A stretch of 64,000 nucleotides of DNA from CADEED01 sp964444835 (GCA_964444835.1 CAYUIT010000004.1:1-64000); one strand, 5' to 3'; positions 25,814-35,199 are shown, numbered from the stretch's first letter. Notes: a model not told the origin generated them from the sequence alone. Numbers and translations are program-made.

Positions 25814-25840
25814 GGCGGGGTAGTGAGGAACTACCCCGCC
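25814..25840 (+). promoter_or_regulatory. Leader hairpin upstream of the giant surface gene
   Basis: A perfect 10-base stem GGCGGGGTAG (25814-25823) pairs with CTACCCCGCC (25831-25840) around the loop TGAGGAA. It ends 12 bases before the ATG at 25853. No U-run follows, so it is not a standard terminator. The only ribosome-site-like sequence nearby (GAGGAA) is inside the loop, which suggests control of translation or of RNA stability. Confidence 0.65.
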
Positions 25841-25852
25841 TTCGGTGCGTTT

Positions 25853-28800
25853 ATGAGCGGCGCAAAGCGTAGCGTGCGCTCGTTCGCACTCGCGTGCTTG
25901 GCCTTGCTGGCCACTGCCGAAAGCGTGGCGCAGATCACGCCACCCGGCACGATTGTACGTAATGCCGGCGTCGTCAGTTTCGACGCGGGTGGTGTTGTTC
26001 GAGTTGTTAGCTCGAACGAAGTGGCGCTGACGATCGCGCCACAGCCGTCGCGCGCCACCGTTAGTCTGGCGCGTTACGCAGCACAGAGCACGACGGCGCA
26101 GACGGCGGGCCCCACGCAATGTCGTGCAGGCACCGCATTGACGACTTTGCCGAACCCGGCGCCGCTCGGCACCGGGGCGATCGATCCGACGCAACCAGTT
26201 CCGCTCGCTAACACCTCGGTCGCGCACGCCGGCGATCCGGTGTTCGTGCGTGTCGAGGATGCGGATCAGAATCGCGACGCGACGGTCATCGACACCGTCG
26301 ACATTCGCATCGAGGCGCGAGCCACGGGCGACTTCGAGTTGCTGCGCTTGGCCGAAACCGGGCCGAACACGGGCGTGTTTGTCGGCTACATTGCGACGCG
26401 CGCTGCGGTGGCGGCCAACGATTGTTCCCTCGCGGTTGCGCAAGATTCCGAGTTGTTTGCGACGTACGTGGATCCCACGGACGCTACGGATGCGGCGCGC
26501 GCTGACGCGCTGGTCGATCCATTCGGTTTGGTTTTCGATTCGCAGACTGGGCAGCCCATCGATGGCGTTCGCGTGCGCCTGATCGACGTGGCCACGGGCT
26601 TGCCCGCGACCGTGTTTGGCGACGACGGTGTCAGCCGCTACCCGAGCGAAATGATTACGGGGCAGCGCGTCACGGATAGCGGCGGTACGCAGTACGACTT
26701 GCCAGCCGGCGTGTACCGCTTCCCGCTGGTCGCGCCAGGCGACTACCGAGTTGAGGTGTTCCCGCCAGGTAACTACAACTTTCCGACGGTCAGCACGGTT
26801 GCGCAGTTGCAAGTGCTGCCCGGTGCGCCGTTCCGGTTGAACGACGGCTCATTCGGCCGCAGCTTCAATGTGCCGGGCCCGCCGGCCGTCGCCGTCGACG
26901 TGCCGCTCGATCCGGCGGGCACGAGCTTGCAGCTCCGCAAGACGGCGAGTGCCACGACGGTTGCCGTCGGCGATTTCGTGCAATACACACTCACGCTCGA
27001 GAACACGAGTGCCTCTGGCGCGTTCCCGAGCATCGACGTTCGCGACGTGATTCCGCCTGGCATGCGCTATCGACGCGGCTCGCTGCGTTTCAACGACGCA
27101 GTTGCAGCGGACCCCGCTATCGCAGCCGACGGCCGCACGCTCACGATTTCACACGGGCGACTCGATGCCGGCGCGCGAGTCGTCATTCGTTATGTGCTCG
27201 AAGTGACGGTCGCCGCTCGCGGCCGCGAACTCGTCAACATTGCGCAAGCGACTTCGCGCGGTGGCGTACTGTCGAACGAAGTTCGGGCCGCCGTGCGCCT
27301 GACTAACGACTTTTTCAGCGATGAGGCTTTCCTCGTTGGCCGCGCGTTTGAAGGTGCGTGCGGTGCTAACGAGGCAGCCCATCCCGGCGTTGCCGGTTTG
27401 CGTGTCTATCTCGAAGACGGTCGTTACGCGATCACCGACGAGGAAGGCAAGTTCCACTTCGAAGGCCTGACCACGGGCAGTCACGTCGTGCAAGTCGACT
27501 TGGATACCGTGCCGGCGCATTTGGAGCTAGTGCCGTGCGAAGGAACCGGGCGCTTCGCAGGGCGGCTGTACTCGCAATTCGTTGACCTGCGGGCGGGGGC
27601 GCTCTGGCGTGCCGATTTCGCGCTGCGCGAGCGAGCGCCACCAAAAGGTGCGGTGCAGCTCGATTTCTCCTCGACATTGATTGATTCGGTGACGGCGCGG
27701 CACAGCGCGCAGCTCACGGTCGCCGGCGTTGCGTTGGGCAATACGCGGTTGTTAGTCATGCTGCCGACGGGCCTCGAGCTCGACCGCTCGAGCGTGACGA
27801 TCGACGGCGCGCCGCTCGATAGGAGCACACTCGTCGCGGTCGGAGTGCCCGAGCGCGTCGCCGTCGCTGATGGCGTCATGACCGTTCGATTGAACGAGGT
27901 GGCAGCCGGTGCGACGGCGCGAGTCGAGTTCGTCACGGTGGCAACGAGCGCGGCGATTGGTGAGCTGCCCGTCAAGGCGGTAGCGATGTGGGATACAGCG
28001 GCGCAGTCCGGGTTGCGAACCGAGCCGCTTGCAACACAGTTCGTCCGTGGCCAACCGCGCTTCGAGCGGCAGAAGTTCACGTTCACGCCGCGCTTCGATG
28101 TCGCGAAGACCGAGCTACTACCGTCGGACGAGCGGGCGCTGCAGTCGTTGATCGATAAGTGGCGCGGTGTGCGCGAGATTCGCATACGCGCTGTCGGCCA
28201 TGCGGACGCGACACCGATCGCGCCACGGACGCGTAAGCTGTTCAGCGACAACTACGCACTCTCGGAGGCGCGTGCCCGCGCGGTCGCGGAGTATCTCGCC
28301 GAACGCCTCGGCGTGCCGAGCGAGCGCGTGATGACCGACGGGCGTGGCGCCGACGAACCCATCGCTGCCGGTAAGGACCCTGCGAGCCTCGCTGCCAATC
28401 GTCGCGTCGAAATCGTGATCGAGGGTGAACGACTCGAAGGCGATCCGCCGCTCGTGCTGATCAATGGCAAAGGCGGCTCGGCAAGCGTGGCGACGAAGGG
28501 GCTGATCGTGCGTGGCCCGAGCCAACGGTTGAGCACACGCCAGCGCTCGACCACGCCGCTCGTCGAGGTACTGCCGGAAGCAACTGCGCTGCCTGAGATC
28601 GAATCGCTCAAGCCCGGCACCGCAATCCTCGCGCCCGCGCAGGGCGCATTGCCGCCGATCTCGAGCATCAAGATCGCAATCCAGCACACGCCCGAGCAAC
28701 AAGTCGCGCTCACGATCAACGGCGAAGCGGTGAGTCAGTTGAACTTTGACGGCCAAGCGGTCAATCGTGCGAAAACGGTGGCGATCAGCCGCTGGCGCGG

Positions 28801-31705
28801 TGTGGACCTTCGCAACGGCGACAACATCGTCCGAGCAATCATTCGCGATGCCGCGGGCAACGAAGTAGCTCGCCATGAACATGTCGTTCACTACGGTAGC
28901 GGCGCCGTGCGTGCGGTACTCGACAAGGCGAAGTCGAAACTCGTCGCGGACGGCAAGACGCGGCCCGTGATTGCGTTGCAGATGTTCGATGCCTACGGCA
29001 AGCCGGCGCGGCGCGGCACGCTGACGAGCTTTAGCGTCGAGGCACCGTATCGTTCGTGGTGGGAAGTGGAGACGCTGGACGATAACCAGTTGTTAGCGAC
29101 CGGGCCGCGCGAACCGACCGTGACGGTGGGCGACAACGGTATCGCGCTCATCGAGCTCGAGCCGACGACGCAGTCGGGCAATGTGACGCTGCGTTTGCGC
29201 TTCAACGAGCGCACGAGCGATGAGATCCGCGCATGGCTCGAACCGGCCACGCGCGACTTCGTCATGGTCGGTATCGTCGAGGGCACGGCCGCGTACCGCA
29301 CGATCTCAGGTAACGCCGAGAGCGCACTGGCAGCGGAACGCGAGGAGGGCTTTGACGATCAAGGCCGTGTCGCATTCTTTGCGAAAGGGCGCATCAAAGG
29401 CGATTTCTTGCTGACGCTCGCCTACGATTCTGCGCGCGACAAACAAGCCGCGCGCGAGCGTTTGCGTGGCGTCATTGAGCCCGACAAGTACTACCTGTTG
29501 TATGGCGACGGTACCGAGCAGCGCTTCGAGGCAGCTTCGCAACGGAAGCTGTATGTGAAGCTCGAGCGGCGTCAGTTCGTCGCGATGTTTGGCGACTACG
29601 ACACCGGCTTCACGGTCACGGAACTCACACGCTACAGCCGTAGCTTGAATGGCTTGAAGGCCGATTTCGGTGGTGGACGCGTCACTGCATCGATGTTTGC
29701 TGCGCAAACCGATACGGGCTTCGTGCAAGATGAGATTGCGGGCGACGGTACTTCCGGTCTGTATCGTTTGACGCGTGCGCCCATCGTGATCGGCAGCGAT
29801 AAAGTGCGCATCGAGGTGCGCGATCGTTTCCGCACTCAAGACGTGCTCGAGTCGCGCAGCCTCACGCCGTTCATCGACTACGACCTCGATTTCGAACGCG
29901 GCACCGTGTTCTTCAAGGAGCCCGTGCCCGCGCGCGATGCCGATTTCAATCCGATTTTCATTGTCGTGGACTACGAAGTTCGCTCGGGCGGCGATGACGA
30001 GACGAGTGCAGGTTTGCGCGTCGCGACAACGCTCGCCGACGAGCGCGTGGAGATGGGTGTGACGATGCTGCACGAGGGTGCGGCGACGGGCGACACGCAG
30101 ATCGGCGGAGCGGATCTGCGTTGGCAAATTGCGCCGGCGACACAGCTACGCGCGGAAGTGGCGAGCTCGCGGTCCGACGACCCGACGCGACCCGATGACG
30201 CGTTGGCGTATCTCGCTGAGGTGCAGCACGTCACGGACAAGTTGGAGGCGCGCGCCTACGTTCGCGAGGAAGAGGAAGGCTTCGGCGTGGGCCAGCAGTT
30301 TGCATCGGAGAGCGGCACTCGTAAGGCCGGTATCGACACGCGATGGAAGTGGCACGAGCATTGGCGGTTGCAGTCGGAACTGCAACGCCAAGAAGTGTTG
30401 GCCTCAGACGCCGAGCGGTTGTTAGCGAGCGGCGAGGTGCGTTATCAAGATAGCGTGAAGAGTGCGGGTGTTGGTCTGCGACACGTGGCCGATTCCGCGC
30501 CGGGGCAGGCGGATCGCGAATCCGACCAAGCGTTCGTGAACGGCAGCCTCGATATCCTCGACCAGCGTGTGACGCTGCGCGCCGCCACCGACTTCGCGCT
30601 GTCGGGTGACGACGCGAGCGCAGACTACCCGGCGCGCGCTTTGTTCGGCGTCGACTACAAACTGTCGCCTGCGACAACGTTGTTTGCGGAATATGAGCAC
30701 GCGGAAGGGCGCGATCTCGATTCCGACATGACGCGCGTCGGCGTCCGCACGCGTCCCTGGGAGCGTACGCAAATTCAATCCAGCGTCTCGAGCACGGCGA
30801 CCGAGTTCGGGCCACGCACGTTTGCCAACTTCGGCTTGACACAAGGCTGGCAGATCAACGAGCGCTGGGCTGTCGATGTCGGCGTCGATCAATCGAACAC
30901 GCTGCGCGGGCCGGCGCTCGAGCCGCTGAATCCGAACGCACCGCTGGCCTCTGGATCGCTGACCGAGGATTACTTCGCGTCGTTCCTCGGCGCGCAGTAC
31001 CGCAAGGAACTGTGGCAGTTGACGAGCCGCTTGGAGCATCGCAACGCCGATAGTGAAGAGCGCTGGAGCCTCACGACGGGCTGGTATCGAGAGCCTGTCC
31101 GTGGCCACGCGCTCTCATTGTCGCTGCAAGCGTTCGACAGCGAGACGTTGCTCGCCGAGTCCACCGAAGCGACGCTGCGCATGGCGTGGGCATTCCGCCC
31201 GATCGACAGCAACTGGATCGTCTTCAATCGTTTGGACCTCAAGTTCGACGAGCGTGCCGAAGGTGCTGCGAGCTTCGAATCCCGACGTGCGGTGAACAAC
31301 CTGCACGCGAACTGGCAGCCGAACGCGCGGACGCAGTTGGGCGTGCAGTACGGCGGCCGCTACGTCGTGAGCACGTTCGATACCGAGAAGTACACGGGCT
31401 ATAGCGATCTCATTGGCCTCGACGTGCGTCGCACGTTGACGCAGCGGTTCGATCTCGGTCTGCACGGCGCGATGCTGCATTCGTGGGAGTCGGATGTCAT
31501 GGAGCATTCGGTCGGCCTCGATGTGGGCGTCACCTTTGCGCGCAATATCTGGGTATCGCTCGGCTACAATTTTGCCGGCTTCTCCGACGACGACTTTGCC
31601 GCGACCCGGTACACGGCCGAGGGCCCGTTCCTCAAGATCCGAATCAAGGCAGATCAGGATACTTTCCGAGATTTGCGCCTCGACAGCTTGCGCCCATCGC
31701 GTTAG
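25853..31705 (+). CDS. Giant outer-membrane protein: DUF11, OmpA-like, Ig-like and barrel-like regions
   Basis: 1,950 residues from ATG 25853, chosen because MSGAKRSVRSFALACLALLA begins a good signal peptide (to about 27, ESVAQ); an earlier in-frame ATG at 25763 adds a non-signal stretch. Order: N-terminal signature TIVRNAGVVSFDAGGV; a region with FDSQTGQPIDGVRVRLIDVA; DUF11 about 359-484 (DVIPPGMRYRRGSLRFN); carboxypeptidase-regulatory/SdrD-B-like VAGLRVYLEDGRYAITDEEG about 505-545; OmpA peptidoglycan-binding about 740-865 (RAVGHADATP, NRRVEIVIEG); Ig-like/invasin-like about 1020-1120; then some 800 residues of alternating amphipathic strands (about 1143-1950) suggesting an outer-membrane barrel. 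Function unknown; probably anchors or exports the three DUF11 proteins encoded just upstream. Confidence 0.85.
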   Translation: MSGAKRSVRSFALACLALLATAESVAQITPPGTIVRNAGVVSFDAGGVVRVVSSNEVALTIAPQPSRATVSLARYAAQSTTAQTAGPTQCRAGTALTTLPNPAPLGTGAIDPTQPVPLANTSVAHAGDPVFVRVEDADQNRDATVIDTVDIRIEARATGDFELLRLAETGPNTGVFVGYIATRAAVAANDCSLAVAQDSELFATYVDPTDATDAARADALVDPFGLVFDSQTGQPIDGVRVRLIDVATGLPATVFGDDGVSRYPSEMITGQRVTDSGGTQYDLPAGVYRFPLVAPGDYRVEVFPPGNYNFPTVSTVAQLQVLPGAPFRLNDGSFGRSFNVPGPPAVAVDVPLDPAGTSLQLRKTASATTVAVGDFVQYTLTLENTSASGAFPSIDVRDVIPPGMRYRRGSLRFNDAVAADPAIAADGRTLTISHGRLDAGARVVIRYVLEVTVAARGRELVNIAQATSRGGVLSNEVRAAVRLTNDFFSDEAFLVGRAFEGACGANEAAHPGVAGLRVYLEDGRYAITDEEGKFHFEGLTTGSHVVQVDLDTVPAHLELVPCEGTGRFAGRLYSQFVDLRAGALWRADFALRERAPPKGAVQLDFSSTLIDSVTARHSAQLTVAGVALGNTRLLVMLPTGLELDRSSVTIDGAPLDRSTLVAVGVPERVAVADGVMTVRLNEVAAGATARVEFVTVATSAAIGELPVKAVAMWDTAAQSGLRTEPLATQFVRGQPRFERQKFTFTPRFDVAKTELLPSDERALQSLIDKWRGVREIRIRAVGHADATPIAPRTRKLFSDNYALSEARARAVAEYLAERLGVPSERVMTDGRGADEPIAAGKDPASLAANRRVEIVIEGERLEGDPPLVLINGKGGSASVATKGLIVRGPSQRLSTRQRSTTPLVEVLPEATALPEIESLKPGTAILAPAQGALPPISSIKIAIQHTPEQQVALTINGEAVSQLNFDGQAVNRAKTVAISRWRGVDLRNGDNIVRAIIRDAAGNEVARHEHVVHYGSGAVRAVLDKAKSKLVADGKTRPVIALQMFDAYGKPARRGTLTSFSVEAPYRSWWEVETLDDNQLLATGPREPTVTVGDNGIALIELEPTTQSGNVTLRLRFNERTSDEIRAWLEPATRDFVMVGIVEGTAAYRTISGNAESALAAEREEGFDDQGRVAFFAKGRIKGDFLLTLAYDSARDKQAARERLRGVIEPDKYYLLYGDGTEQRFEAASQRKLYVKLERRQFVAMFGDYDTGFTVTELTRYSRSLNGLKADFGGGRVTASMFAAQTDTGFVQDEIAGDGTSGLYRLTRAPIVIGSDKVRIEVRDRFRTQDVLESRSLTPFIDYDLDFERGTVFFKEPVPARDADFNPIFIVVDYEVRSGGDDETSAGLRVATTLADERVEMGVTMLHEGAATGDTQIGGADLRWQIAPATQLRAEVASSRSDDPTRPDDALAYLAEVQHVTDKLEARAYVREEEEGFGVGQQFASESGTRKAGIDTRWKWHEHWRLQSELQRQEVLASDAERLLASGEVRYQDSVKSAGVGLRHVADSAPGQADRESDQAFVNGSLDILDQRVTLRAATDFALSGDDASADYPARALFGVDYKLSPATTLFAEYEHAEGRDLDSDMTRVGVRTRPWERTQIQSSVSSTATEFGPRTFANFGLTQGWQINERWAVDVGVDQSNTLRGPALEPLNPNAPLASGSLTEDYFASFLGAQYRKELWQLTSRLEHRNADSEERWSLTTGWYREPVRGHALSLSLQAFDSETLLAESTEATLRMAWAFRPIDSNWIVFNRLDLKFDERAEGAASFESRRAVNNLHANWQPNARTQLGVQYGGRYVVSTFDTEKYTGYSDLIGLDVRRTLTQRFDLGLHGAMLHSWESDVMEHSVGLDVGVTFARNIWVSLGYNFAGFSDDDFAATRYTAEGPFLKIRIKADQDTFRDLRLDSLRPSR

Positions 31706-31728
31706 CGTGCCGGCCGGAAAGGCTGGCT

Positions 31729-33699
31729 GTGCACGACATCGAAGAAATCTTTGGTCCCGACGGGCCGCTGGCGCGGTCTTTACCCGATTTCAAGCCGCGG
31801 CGCGCGCAGCGCGACATGGCGGAGCGGGTGGCGGCGGCGCTGGCCGAGCGGCGGCCGTTGGTCGTCGAGGCGGGCACGGGCACTGGCAAAACTTTCGCCT
31901 ACCTCGTGCCCGCGTTGTTGTCTGGGCGTCGCGTACTCATCTCCACCGGCACGCGCACCTTGCAAGACCAACTGTTCGCCAAGGACTTGCCATTGGTGTC
32001 GCGCGCGATCGGCGCGCCGGCCAGGGTGGCGTTGCTGAAAGGCCGAGCTAACTATTTGTGTCGGCATCGCTTCGCGAGCGTCGGCCTGCAAATGACACTC
32101 GACGGCGTCGGCCGTCGCGAACCGCTTTTGCCGAAGCTCGAGCGCTGGGCTCGCACCACGCAGACAGGCGATCTCGCGGAAGTGTCGGCGTTGACGGATG
32201 CGCATCCGCTGTGGCCGCGCATCACCTCGACTCGCGATAACTGCCTCGGCGCACGCTGTGCCGACTATGCGAAGTGCCACGTAGTCGAAGCTCGCAAGCG
32301 CGCGAACGAGTCGGACATCGTGATCGTGAATCACCACTTACTACTCGCCGACTTGGCGCTCAAAGAAGATGGCTTCGGCGACATCCTGGGCTCGGCCGAT
32401 GCGATCATTCTCGACGAGGCGCACCAAGTCCCCGACCTCGCGACACAGTTCTTTGGCACGGCGGTGAGTGCGCGGCAGATCGAGGCGCTCGTACGCGACA
32501 CGCGAACGGAAATCGTCGCCGCCGGTTTGCCGGCCACGAGTGGCGCGAGCGTGGTGAAGCGTCTCGAGGATACGGCGCGTAGCTTGCAAACGGAAGTCGT
32601 TGCCGATCCCACGCGAGTATTCGCGAGCAGCAACGCGGCGTTTGCCGATGCGCTCAGCGATACGATCGCAACGCTACGTTCGCTCTCCGCAGCGCTCAGT
32701 GAATTGAGTCGTGAGGCAGGCGTCACGCAATGTGCGGCGCGGGCGACCGAGCTGGCTGCCGATCTTGCGCGGATCGAAGCGAGCACCGAGATGGAAGGCG
32801 CGCGCACGGCTGAGGCGAGTGCGCGCGGATTCACATTGCGGCTCATTCCGTTCGATGTCGCCGAGCGCTTCCAAACCATCACCACCGGACAACGTGCTGC
32901 GTGGATCTTCGCTTCTGCAACGCTTTCAGTGGGCGAAGATTTTTCGCACTTCGTCGGGCGCTTGGGTCTAGGCGACGCCGAAACATTGCAGATCGCGAGT
33001 CCGTTCGATTACGAATCGAATGTGTTGTTATATCTGCCCACGCAACTGCCAGAGCCATCATCGCCACAACACACGCAGGCGGTGGTGGACGTGGCCTGGC
33101 CGTTGATCACCGCTGCCCGCGGTGGCGCGTTCGTGCTGTTCACGAGCCACAAAGCCCTCGCACGCGCCGCACCGGCATTCCGCGCCGTGATCGGCGAGAT
33201 CGGTGGGCAGTTGTTTGTACAAGGTGAAGCGCCGCGGGAACAACTTCTGCAAGCGTTTCGAGCGGCACCGTCGGGCGTGTTGCTCGGAACGGCGAGTTTT
33301 TGGGAAGGCGTCGACGTCAAAGGCGATGCGCTGCGGTTGGTTGTCATTGAGAAATTGCCGTTTGCATCGCCCGATGATGCGCTCACGAAGGCGCGAATCG
33401 AGATGCTGAAAGCGCGCGGTCGCAATGCGTTTCGCGAGTACCAACTGCCGGAGGCGGCCCTCGCGCTCAAGCAAGGCGTCGGGCGCTTGATTCGCAGTGA
33501 GACCGATCGCGGGGTCGTCGTCATCTGCGATCCTCGTATCGTCGAAAAGCCGTATGGCCGCATATTTCGCGCAGCGCTACCGCCGATGCGCGTCACGCGC
33601 GATGTCGCGGAGGTGACAAAGTTCTTGCAACGCATTGCGTCGGAGATGGAATGGAACGCGGTGCATGAATTGATGGCGCCTGATCAGGTGACGCCATGA
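31729..33699 (+). CDS. yoaA: XPD/DinG-family Fe-S helicase YoaA
   Basis: ATP-dependent 5'-3' DNA helicase of the iron-sulphur XPD/DinG group, implicated with YoaA-chi in repair of stalled forks. GTG start at 31729 with GGAAAGG upstream gives 656 residues; the frame extends upstream only inside the previous gene. Walker A EAGTGTGKTFAYL (Lys54), DEAH box DEAHQVPDLA, and four cluster cysteines in NYLC and NCLGARCADYAKC. The C-terminal helicase motif includes GVGRLIRSETDRG. Downstream tsaB overlaps it by four bases, the same neighbour as in E. coli, which favours YoaA over DinG. Confidence 0.93.
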   Translation: MHDIEEIFGPDGPLARSLPDFKPRRAQRDMAERVAAALAERRPLVVEAGTGTGKTFAYLVPALLSGRRVLISTGTRTLQDQLFAKDLPLVSRAIGAPARVALLKGRANYLCRHRFASVGLQMTLDGVGRREPLLPKLERWARTTQTGDLAEVSALTDAHPLWPRITSTRDNCLGARCADYAKCHVVEARKRANESDIVIVNHHLLLADLALKEDGFGDILGSADAIILDEAHQVPDLATQFFGTAVSARQIEALVRDTRTEIVAAGLPATSGASVVKRLEDTARSLQTEVVADPTRVFASSNAAFADALSDTIATLRSLSAALSELSREAGVTQCAARATELAADLARIEASTEMEGARTAEASARGFTLRLIPFDVAERFQTITTGQRAAWIFASATLSVGEDFSHFVGRLGLGDAETLQIASPFDYESNVLLYLPTQLPEPSSPQHTQAVVDVAWPLITAARGGAFVLFTSHKALARAAPAFRAVIGEIGGQLFVQGEAPREQLLQAFRAAPSGVLLGTASFWEGVDVKGDALRLVVIEKLPFASPDDALTKARIEMLKARGRNAFREYQLPEAALALKQGVGRLIRSETDRGVVVICDPRIVEKPYGRIFRAALPPMRVTRDVAEVTKFLQRIASEMEWNAVHELMAPDQVTP

Positions 33700-34418
33700 C
33701 GCGCGCGCCCAGGATCTTGGCCATCGATACCGCAACGGAGGCGTGTTCCGTTGCGCTGACAGGCGAACTGCCGCTCGCGATGCGGTTCGAGGAACTCGGT
33801 CGCGGACATGCCGAGCACGTTCTCGCGATGGTCGACGAGTTGTTAGCAGAGCGCCAGTGGCGGCTGCCGGATCTCGATGCGATCGCATTTGGGCGCGGTC
33901 CGGGCGGGTTCACTGGCGTGCGTTTGGCGGCTAGCATCACGCAGGGCCTCGCATTCGGCGCGGGCTTGCCCGTCATCCCCGTTTCCAATCTGGCGGCGCT
34001 CGCAGCAAACGCCTTCGAGACGTGCCCGCAGGCAGCGCGTTGTTGGGTTGCCGCCGATGCGCGCATGCAAGAGGTGTACTGCGGCCTTTATGAGCGCGCC
34101 GCGAATCGCGGCGTGCAGTTGCTCGGCGCCGAGCGCGTGTTGAAGCGAGCGGCGGCCGCGCAGGATGCGGCGCAGATTGGCGTTGCGCGCGAGGCGGCCG
34201 TCGCTGTGGGCCGGGCGTTGCGCGCCTATCCCGACGTAGCCGCTGCTGCCGCCGAGTCTTGTGCCGCGTCGCTCCCGGACGCATTGCCGTCGGCACGACA
34301 TATCGCGGAGCTTGCCTTGATCGAATGGGCGGCAGGGCGCACCGTGTCTGCGGAGCAGGCGTTGCCTGTGTATCTGCGCGACGATGTGGCGCATCGCCCT
34401 GTCACACCGGTGCAATAA
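33696..34418 (+). CDS. tsaB: tRNA t6A biosynthesis protein TsaB
   Basis: Inactive ASKHA-fold partner of TsaD in the TsaBDE complex that makes N6-threonylcarbamoyladenosine at A37 of ANN-decoding tRNAs. 240 residues. Family motifs ILAIDTATEACSVAL at the N-terminus, GRGHAEHVLAMVDELL and FGRGPGGFTGVRLAAS are present. ATG overlaps the yoaA TGA. Slightly longer than E. coli TsaB (231). Essential in most bacteria. Confidence 0.95.
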   Translation: MTRAPRILAIDTATEACSVALTGELPLAMRFEELGRGHAEHVLAMVDELLAERQWRLPDLDAIAFGRGPGGFTGVRLAASITQGLAFGAGLPVIPVSNLAALAANAFETCPQAARCWVAADARMQEVYCGLYERAANRGVQLLGAERVLKRAAAAQDAAQIGVAREAAVAVGRALRAYPDVAAAAAESCAASLPDALPSARHIAELALIEWAAGRTVSAEQALPVYLRDDVAHRPVTPVQ

Positions 34419-34425
34419 TTTTTCG

Positions 34426-34454
34426 CTGTAATGTAAGCGTCATCCGATAGTCAT
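34426..34454 (+). promoter_or_regulatory. Pho box (three half-sites) for phoB
   Basis: Three 7-mers spaced by four bases, i.e. an 11-base period: CTGTAAT (34426-34432), GCGTCAT (34437-34443), TAGTCAT (34448-34454), against the PhoB consensus CTGTCAT. The third overlaps a possible -10 GATAGT (34445-34450). It lies 21 bases before phoB, implying autoregulation by phosphate starvation. Confidence 0.78.
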
Positions 34455-34474
34455 CTTCTTCCTGCCGCTGCCAT

Positions 34475-35170
34475 ATGTCTGCAAAGCAGATTCTGATCGT
34501 CGAAGACGAGCGCCCGATTCGCGAAATGATCGCCTTTGGCTTGCGACGCGCCGGCTTCGAGGTGCGCGAGGCTGGCGATGCGTTGGCGGCACGCAGCGAG
34601 GTGGCGGATCGTCGCCCCGATCTGCTGATCGTCGATTGGATGCTGCCTGACACGAGCGGCCTCGAGTTAACGCGCCAGTTGAAACGAGACGCGAACACCC
34701 GCGACCTGCCGGTCATCATGCTCACCGCCCGTGCCGAGGAGGGCGACAAAGTCGCCGGCCTCGAGGGCGGTGCCGACGATTACCTCACCAAGCCTTTCTC
34801 ACCGCGTGAGCTGTTGGCGCGGATTCAAGCCGTGCTGCGTCGAGCTGCGCCGGCTGAGGTTGAGGAAGCGCTGGAGTTCGAGGGCCTGCGCCTCGATCCG
34901 GTCAGCCAACGTGTCCTTGCGGGCGAGCGAACCGTGGCACTCGGGCCGACCGAGTACCGCATGCTGGCCTTTTTCATGAAGCATGCCGAGCGCGTGTATA
35001 CACGCGAACAACTGCTCGATCGCATCTGGGGCGGCAATGTCTATGTCGAGGAGCGCACCATCGACGTCCATATTCGGCGGCTGCGCAAGGCGCTCGAAGA
35101 ATTCGGGTACGATCGCTTCATTCAGACCGTGCGGGGATCGGGGTATCGGTTCTCAAGCCGCGCCGGCTGA
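34475..35170 (+). CDS. phoB: PhoB phosphate-regulon response regulator
   Basis: Transcription activator for phosphate starvation genes. 231 residues: receiver domain 1-120 with IVEDERPIREMIAFGLRRAG, phospho-acceptor Asp in LLIVDWMLPDTSGLEL and GGADDYLTKPFSPRELLAR; winged-helix DNA-binding domain about 130-228 with LGPTEYRMLAFFM and VDVHIRRLRKAL-type recognition helix (IDVHIRRLRKALEEFG). Preceded by a Pho box and followed by phoR 29 bases later. Canonical in every visible respect. Confidence 0.97.
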   Translation: MSAKQILIVEDERPIREMIAFGLRRAGFEVREAGDALAARSEVADRRPDLLIVDWMLPDTSGLELTRQLKRDANTRDLPVIMLTARAEEGDKVAGLEGGADDYLTKPFSPRELLARIQAVLRRAAPAEVEEALEFEGLRLDPVSQRVLAGERTVALGPTEYRMLAFFMKHAERVYTREQLLDRIWGGNVYVEERTIDVHIRRLRKALEEFGYDRFIQTVRGSGYRFSSRAG

Positions 35171-35199
35171 ATGGGTCGTAACGCCGGAGACTGTGCGCG

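Noticed and set aside
25730..30127. Long minus-strand frames (360 and 273 codons) opposite the giant surface gene
   Set aside because: No start signals, no motifs; explained by codon composition of the real gene.
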